From: Paenibacillus xylanivorans
GTDB taxonomy: Bacteria > Bacillota > Bacilli > Paenibacillales > Paenibacillaceae
Assembly (NCBI RefSeq): GCF_001280595.1
Contig: NZ_LITU01000075.1
Coordinates: 78,219 to 142,218, forward strand
Reading direction: 5' to 3'
Length of the DNA: 64,000 nucleotides
In this document: positions 59,398-64,000 of the stretch, in pieces
Numbering within the stretch: the first letter of the stretch is position 1
Layout of the letters: each line of letters starts with the position of its first letter
Notes under the pieces: model-generated
Told to the model about the DNA's origin: nothing
What the model saw: the letters and a program-made list of their open reading frames with translations, nothing else
The model's database searches: none
Translations under genes and position numbers: made by a program

Positions 59398-60265
59398 AAA
59401 CGGCCTTTCCCACCTCTTTTTTACGAAGCCTACCTTGAGAAGTCATTAATTGGGGGTCCAAAGCGACTTGCAGCGCATCCGATAAAAAATTAAAGGCCGA
59501 CACGACAATGACAATGGCTAGTCCGGGCGCCAGCATCAGCTCCGGTCTGGAGAACATGACTTGCCTTGCCTCATTCAGCATCATCCCCCATTCGGCATGA
59601 GGAGCCTGGATTCCCAAACCCAGAAAGGAAAGCCCCGAGATCTGCAGCATCATCGAACACATGGAGCCACTCGCAATCACTGCAATATCGGCAAATGTAA
59701 CCGGAACAATATGCTTGGTGAGAATACTAAGGCTGCCAATGCCAGAGGCTTTGGCGAACTTCACATACTCCATCTCGGAGAACTGCATTACGGATGTCCG
59801 AATGACGCGGGCAAACCACGCCCATTTCATGACCACGAATGCAATCAGAATATGTTCAAGTCCCGCACCTAAAATGCCGACCACCGCCAGTGTCATGACG
59901 TATCCGGGGAAAGACAACATGACATCACATATTCTCATGATCCAGGCATCTGTCTTCCCCTTGAAATAACCCGCGATAAATCCGACGATAGCTCCCACCA
60001 GAACAGACATCATCAAGGCAACCAAAACCCATAAGACACTGGGACGAATACCATAAATGAGTCTGGATAACACACATCTGCCCAAATGATCATTTCCTAA
60101 CCAATAGGTCCAGGAGGCGGAAGCATATCGAAGCTTCATATTCACTTCCTCCGGGTCATGGAGTGCACACAAAGGGGCAAATATGCCCACAGCAATAATG
60201 ATCACAATGACAGCGAGAGATGTAATCGCAAGTTTGTCTTTGCTCAAATTTCTTAATAATCGCAT
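59378..60265 (-). CDS. cntC: Metallophore/nickel-type ABC permease (CntC-like)
   Basis: A 295-residue OppC/NikC-type permease with an N-terminal helix, YWLGNDHLGRCVLSRLIYGIRPS (typical conserved segment) and the EAA loop VKFAKASGIGSLSILTKHIVP. ATG 60265 overlaps the CntB-like stop codon by 1 nt (TGATG) and has AAAGGATCTC upstream. Confidence 0.88.
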   Translation of the reverse strand: MRLLRNLSKDKLAITSLAVIVIIIAVGIFAPLCALHDPEEVNMKLRYASASWTYWLGNDHLGRCVLSRLIYGIRPSVLWVLVALMMSVLVGAIVGFIAGYFKGKTDAWIMRICDVMLSFPGYVMTLAVVGILGAGLEHILIAFVVMKWAWFARVIRTSVMQFSEMEYVKFAKASGIGSLSILTKHIVPVTFADIAVIASGSMCSMMLQISGLSFLGLGIQAPHAEWGMMLNEARQVMFSRPELMLAPGLAIVIVVSAFNFLSDALQVALDPQLMTSQGRLRKKEVGKAVYEYSRG

Positions 60266-61203
60266 CAGAGATCCTTTCTTAACCTGGGATTCATCGCCGC
60301 ATTGATCACGTCAGAAATGGTATTAAACAGCACAAAGGTTACGGCCAACATAAGAACATACGCCTGAATAATCGGGAAATCCCGGCTGAGAATGGACCTC
60401 ACGCTCAACCTCCCGAGTCCCGGCCATGCAAACACGTTTTCAATCACGACGGTGCTGCCAAGCACGATGGGGATCGCCATACAAAATATGGAGACCGCCA
60501 CTTGCAACGAATTTCTTAAAATATGCATTGTCACCTTCCGCTCGCTTAAGCCGCTTGCCCTTCCATAGAGCACGTAATCCTCGTTCATGTTGCTCAACAT
60601 CGAACTCCGGACCGTTCTAAAATAAATGCCTGTATAACTCACCGTGATTACGATTACCGGTAGAATGTAGCTCTTAAATGAGTCCATTCCGCTTGTAGGC
60701 AACAAGTCCAGCTTGACGGAAAAATACCAGATCAGGATGGCTGCAAGCCAGTAGGATGGCATCGCGGTCAGAACAAACGAAATGCCTCTGACCGATTTAT
60801 CGATGACCTTTCCTTCTCTCATGGCACAGATTACACCCAGAAGGATGGACAACCCGATAATAAACACCGATGATACCATCGTTAATTTTAATGTGTTCAG
60901 GAAAGCCGGACCTACCAAGGACCATACCTGTTCACCGGATACATACGAGTTGCCAAAATTAAACTGCATACAGGCAATCAACCAATTCACGTACTGGATG
61001 ACGAAGGGTTTATCAAACCCTAATGCTTCATTCGTTTGGGCGATTAATTCATCCGTAATCTGAGGAACCTCCTGTGCCTGTAATACAACTACAGCGGGGT
61101 CCAGGGGCGAAAGATTAATGAGTATAAACGTTATAAATGAAATGACGAACAGTAAGGGTATGGCCAGCAATATCCGTTTGACTATATAACTTCCCATATC
61201 CAT
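60265..61203 (-). CDS. cntB: Metallophore/nickel-type ABC permease (CntB-like)
   Basis: A 312-residue OppB/NikB-type permease. KRILLAIPLLFVISFITFILINLSPLDP at the N-terminus, ALGFDKPFVIQYVNWL, and the EAA-type segment YGRASGLSERKVTMHILRNSL are visible. It starts 7 nt after the end of the binding-protein gene. Partner of CntC in the membrane channel. Confidence 0.88.
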   Translation of the reverse strand: MDMGSYIVKRILLAIPLLFVISFITFILINLSPLDPAVVVLQAQEVPQITDELIAQTNEALGFDKPFVIQYVNWLIACMQFNFGNSYVSGEQVWSLVGPAFLNTLKLTMVSSVFIIGLSILLGVICAMREGKVIDKSVRGISFVLTAMPSYWLAAILIWYFSVKLDLLPTSGMDSFKSYILPVIVITVSYTGIYFRTVRSSMLSNMNEDYVLYGRASGLSERKVTMHILRNSLQVAVSIFCMAIPIVLGSTVVIENVFAWPGLGRLSVRSILSRDFPIIQAYVLMLAVTFVLFNTISDVINAAMNPRLRKDL

Positions 61204-61210
61204 CCCCGCT

Positions 61211-62833
61211 CTATTTAAAATTCATTTGCTCAAATGGCAACTCATATTGAGTCTGCTTGAATGAAATTCCGTCCAGGTTTTTGGGAGCCACAATGGTGAC
61301 CCGCCCATTGGTAATCGGAATAAACACGGCTTCATCATGAACGATTCTCATAATGTCAGCGTACAGGGACTGGCGGGAGGCCTCGTCTGTGGACACCATG
61401 ACTTCATCAATTTTCTTGTACAGCTCATCCGCTTGGGCTAGGCCGCTTGTTGTATGTTTATAGGCCGAATCCGAAGTAAACGCAGAGATGGTGCTCTGTG
61501 GATCGTACGCCAGTCCCCAGGTTTGGTTGAACAACAGATCATATTCCCCGGTTGCCCTTCTGTTCGCGATGGAAGTGGATTCCTCTCCGACAATCTCCAG
61601 TTGAATGCCCAATCCTTTTAAGGCATGCTGGATCAATTCCGCCTGTGTTTTTTGCGAAGAGGAATTGCTGTCATAATACAGGGTCATGGCTAGTTGCTGG
61701 CCGTTCTTTATCCTCACTGCTTCCGCGTTGGATAAGGTCCAGCCCGCTTTTTCCAAAAGCTCCTTTGCCGTCTCCGGGTTATACTCCCGCTTCTTCAACT
61801 CGACATCGGCGTAATTGACGTTTGATGAAAATAAGGTGTCCGCTACGGTCTGTGTTCCATTAAAAATATCATTGCTGATCGCTTCCCGATCGATCGCAAC
61901 CCATATTGCTTCACGAACAACCGTTTCGTGGACAGGATTATCCGCTCTGCTGCTATTGGCGACGATCATATTTGTATTCATCGCTTCACTTCGGACCACT
62001 TGATAATCACCCGAGTCAGCCAATTGATTCATGGCTTCAACATCAATGCTGTCCGCACCCCGGTCATCGGTGAACACAAAGTTGATCTCGCCCTTCTGTA
62101 ATGCCAATAATGTCGTTTCTCCTGCCGGCAGAACCTTGGACGTGATTTTTTGGATCTCAGGTGCGCCGCCCCAGTATTCTTCATTGGCTTCAAACGTTGC
62201 ACTCTCGTCGATTTTATGTCCGGTTAGCTTGTAGGGCCCTGTGCCGTGGTAGCCATTCACCCCGTCCTTTGTGCCCCCGTTCTTAAAATCCTTGGGTGAT
62301 ATAAACACATAAGGTCTGGTCATGGACAGCTCTACCAGAGCTGGATAATAGGGCTCGGAAAGTACCAGTTCGAATGTGTATTCATCAATGACTTTTGTAC
62401 TTACGATTTTGGTGGACAGCTTAATCCAGGCATGTTTTTCGGCATTGGCCTGAACCGCATCGATATTTTGTTTGACCGCCTCGGCGTTAAACGGTTCACC
62501 ATCATGAAATTTCACATCTTTTCGCAAATGGAACGTATACGTTTTTCCGTCTTCGGCAATATCCCAGGATTCTCCCAGTAATGGCTTGATTCCATCGACC
62601 GTGTTTTCAACCAAAGATTCGTAAACCATCCCTTGTGCGGACATGGAACCTGTATACAGATGGGGATTCATATCATTAATATCCTTGGCGGATGCATATA
62701 TGAGTTCAGTTTTGACCTGGCTACTCGCAGACTCGGTATTGGTGTTGACACCCTCTTTTTGGCCGCACCCGGCAATTACGGTAATCATGGACACTAGCAA
62801 TAATAAAAAACGAAAAGCACTACCCTTTTTCAC
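61211..62833 (-). CDS. cntA: Metallophore/nickel-type binding lipoprotein (CntA-like)
   Basis: A 540-residue family-5 solute-binding protein. The lipobox VIAGC places the acylated Cys near residue 23. Mature features are NPHLYTGSMSAQGMVYESLVEN, GESWDIAEDGKTYTFHLRKDVKFHDGEPFNAEAV and YHGTGPYKLTGHKI, as in NikA/CntA. It sits directly after the opine dehydrogenase gene, so uptake of an opine-metal complex is more likely than free nickel. GTG 62833 has AGGGGGAAATGTT upstream. Confidence 0.88.
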   Translation of the reverse strand: MKKGSAFRFLLLLVSMITVIAGCGQKEGVNTNTESASSQVKTELIYASAKDINDMNPHLYTGSMSAQGMVYESLVENTVDGIKPLLGESWDIAEDGKTYTFHLRKDVKFHDGEPFNAEAVKQNIDAVQANAEKHAWIKLSTKIVSTKVIDEYTFELVLSEPYYPALVELSMTRPYVFISPKDFKNGGTKDGVNGYHGTGPYKLTGHKIDESATFEANEEYWGGAPEIQKITSKVLPAGETTLLALQKGEINFVFTDDRGADSIDVEAMNQLADSGDYQVVRSEAMNTNMIVANSSRADNPVHETVVREAIWVAIDREAISNDIFNGTQTVADTLFSSNVNYADVELKKREYNPETAKELLEKAGWTLSNAEAVRIKNGQQLAMTLYYDSNSSSQKTQAELIQHALKGLGIQLEIVGEESTSIANRRATGEYDLLFNQTWGLAYDPQSTISAFTSDSAYKHTTSGLAQADELYKKIDEVMVSTDEASRQSLYADIMRIVHDEAVFIPITNGRVTIVAPKNLDGISFKQTQYELPFEQMNFK

Positions 62834-62873
62834 AACATTTCCCCCTGATGATGAAAGATAAATACATATGTAA

Positions 62874-64000
62874 CTAGACCCTGCTGTTCGCCAGCCCTGC
62901 GCAGATCATCCGAATATCTTCATCGAAGGATTGAACGACAAAGGCATTCGATAGATTTTGATCCGGGTGAGCGCGGGCGACTTCTTGAATCTTCGCCTCA
63001 TAGTTGGCAATAAACATATCGATGGTTGGGCACCTAACCTGCAAATGTCTCGCAATGCCCTGAATGATTTTGATGCGGTAATAATCCTCCTTGGGCATTC
63101 TGGGAATGTCCAAAGATCCATCCTGATTGACAAACATCTTCCTGAAGGGAACGGCTGAAAAGTCAAAATACTTGCCCTCCGGGCTAGGTTCCGAAAAAGG
63201 ATCAATCAATAACGAGGTGTACCGTATGTATAATAAATACTCTTGATGAAGGTCCTGCAATTGATTAAAATTCTCGATATCCTGACGTGATAAACTCTCC
63301 AACCGTACCGGATAATTATCATCCGTCATGAATTGAAGCAGATTGATACCCTGGATACGGAGTCTTTCCGTAATATTCATAATCTCGTTCCACTGCGACC
63401 GCATGTCCCGAATCAAATATTGGGTTACAGGACCTTCAGGGTAGATTTTATATACATATTTCCGAGTGTCTGATGCTCCGAAGATAATATCCAATGAAAA
63501 GTCATTCATGAACAGTGGCGGATGTACATATAAAGAAATGTTTCTCGTTTCCGCCTCGAGTGGAGATGGCATAACTTCCAGCGCAATGCCCAATTGCTCG
63601 TACAACTTGCACAGTCTGTCCACATGTTCAGAAGGAGTTGAAGTAGAACCGATATAGACCTTTTTCTTGACTCCAGTTGTAATGACATGATTGGACGGTT
63701 GATCGAGCATCCATCGGGTGTCCCCCAAATAGGTAGAGAAGCTGACGACTTCCGTATCTGCATCTAGCTGTCTCACATAATTGCTTACCAGCATGTTGGA
63801 GCCAAAGGTTGGGGAGACCAAAATGATGCATTTCACTTGTTTGATGAAGTGTTCATTCATTTGTCTCAATACGTCGATGTAAGCATCCGTTGTCACAGCC
63901 AAAATGAGCGTATCCCATTCCCCTTCAATGGTCTCATATCCCTTAAAAACTCGATCGATGAAGCATTCACCCGCCAACGGTCGATGCTTTTCATTTTGAA
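62874..64000 (-). CDS. cntM: Opine metallophore dehydrogenase (CntM-like), partial at window edge
   Basis: At least 375 residues of an opine-metallophore biosynthesis dehydrogenase (staphylopine/pseudopaline/bacillopaline dehydrogenase family), which reductively joins the aminobutyryl-amino-acid intermediate to a 2-oxoacid using NAD(P)H. Visible blocks include DTLILAVTTDAYIDVLRQM, CIILVSPTFGSNMLVSNY, SFSTYLGDTRWM, ETRNISLYVHPPLFMNDFSLD and CPTIDMFIANYEAKIQEVARAH. The frame stays open to base 64000 (reading KHRPLAGECFIDRVF), so the N-terminal Rossmann glycine motif lies outside the window. Followed by cntABCDFE, so CntK and CntL homologues are expected just beyond the edge. Confidence 0.9.
   Translation of the reverse strand, partial: QNEKHRPLAGECFIDRVFKGYETIEGEWDTLILAVTTDAYIDVLRQMNEHFIKQVKCIILVSPTFGSNMLVSNYVRQLDADTEVVSFSTYLGDTRWMLDQPSNHVITTGVKKKVYIGSTSTPSEHVDRLCKLYEQLGIALEVMPSPLEAETRNISLYVHPPLFMNDFSLDIIFGASDTRKYVYKIYPEGPVTQYLIRDMRSQWNEIMNITERLRIQGINLLQFMTDDNYPVRLESLSRQDIENFNQLQDLHQEYLLYIRYTSLLIDPFSEPSPEGKYFDFSAVPFRKMFVNQDGSLDIPRMPKEDYYRIKIIQGIARHLQVRCPTIDMFIANYEAKIQEVARAHPDQNLSNAFVVQSFDEDIRMICAGLANSRV

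Noticed and set aside
1..64000. Mobile elements, CRISPR arrays, tRNA or rRNA genes
   Set aside because: No transposase, integrase, regularly spaced repeats or cloverleaf/ribosomal signatures were seen on either strand.

Overview
The window looks like chromosomal DNA of a Paenibacillus-type, spore-forming Bacillota. Support comes from a 74-residue GerE regulator, a YhcN/YlaJ-type spore lipoprotein, two CgeB-like spore-maturation glycosyltransferases, consensus AGGAGG ribosome-binding sites, a CcpA cre site and a Zur box of Bacillus type. No rRNA, tRNA, CRISPR array, prophage or insertion sequence was recognised. All calls rest on reading the sequence; no database search was run.

Layout. (1) 0.1-1 kb: a DUF72 protein. 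(2) 1.1-14 kb, minus strand: a plant cell-wall glycan (rhamnogalacturonan-type) utilisation locus with a large AraC-type membrane regulator, a YteP/YtcP/YtcQ-type ABC importer, a GH106-like alpha-L-rhamnosidase, a CE4 deacetylase and a GH105 unsaturated-uronyl hydrolase. A cre site and paired direct repeats precede the importer genes. (3) 14.3-19.3 kb: an M20 dipeptidase, a small unknown gene, and an RpiR regulator-nagB-nagA operon for amino-sugar use. (4) 19.5-26.4 kb: small unknown genes, gerE, a spore lipoprotein, and a four-gene Gld-type ABC export locus ending in DUF4340. (5) 26.6-42.7 kb: a glycosylation island broken by one DHA2 drug-efflux gene. It holds GT4 and GT2 transferases, a UDP-sugar pathway (4,6-dehydratase/5-epimerase, RmlD-like reductase, 2-epimerase), two CgeB-like enzymes, a basic protein with aromatic-x-x-Gly repeats and three small helical proteins. 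Four separate transcription units in it carry a CATANNNTA box 43-47 nt before the start codon, which suggests late mother-cell (sigma-K or sigma-E) control and a spore-surface glycan. (6) 42.8-45.8 kb: an amino-acid (probably cystine) ABC importer. (7) 46.1-50.4 kb: a small unknown gene, a GNAT acetyltransferase, modA-modB without modC, and a divergent one-component molybdate-type regulator. (8) 50.5-56.2 kb: a Zur-type zinc-starvation operon: CobW/ZagA GTPase, zinc-free ribosomal protein S14, CzcO-like flavoprotein, FeoB-like transporter, DUF3024 protein, and a folE2 gene broken by a one-base frameshift at a perfect hairpin. (9) 56.4-64 kb: an opine-metallophore operon in the same order as staphylococcal cntM-A-B-C-D-F-E, running off the right edge, followed by a remnant of a second CntE-like exporter.

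The last two blocks together form a zinc-acquisition and zinc-sparing island. The best candidates for undescribed biology are the spore-timed glycosylation island with its shared GxxxG/aromatic tag, and the FeoB-like/CzcO-like pair inside the Zur-type operon, which may be a zinc importer.
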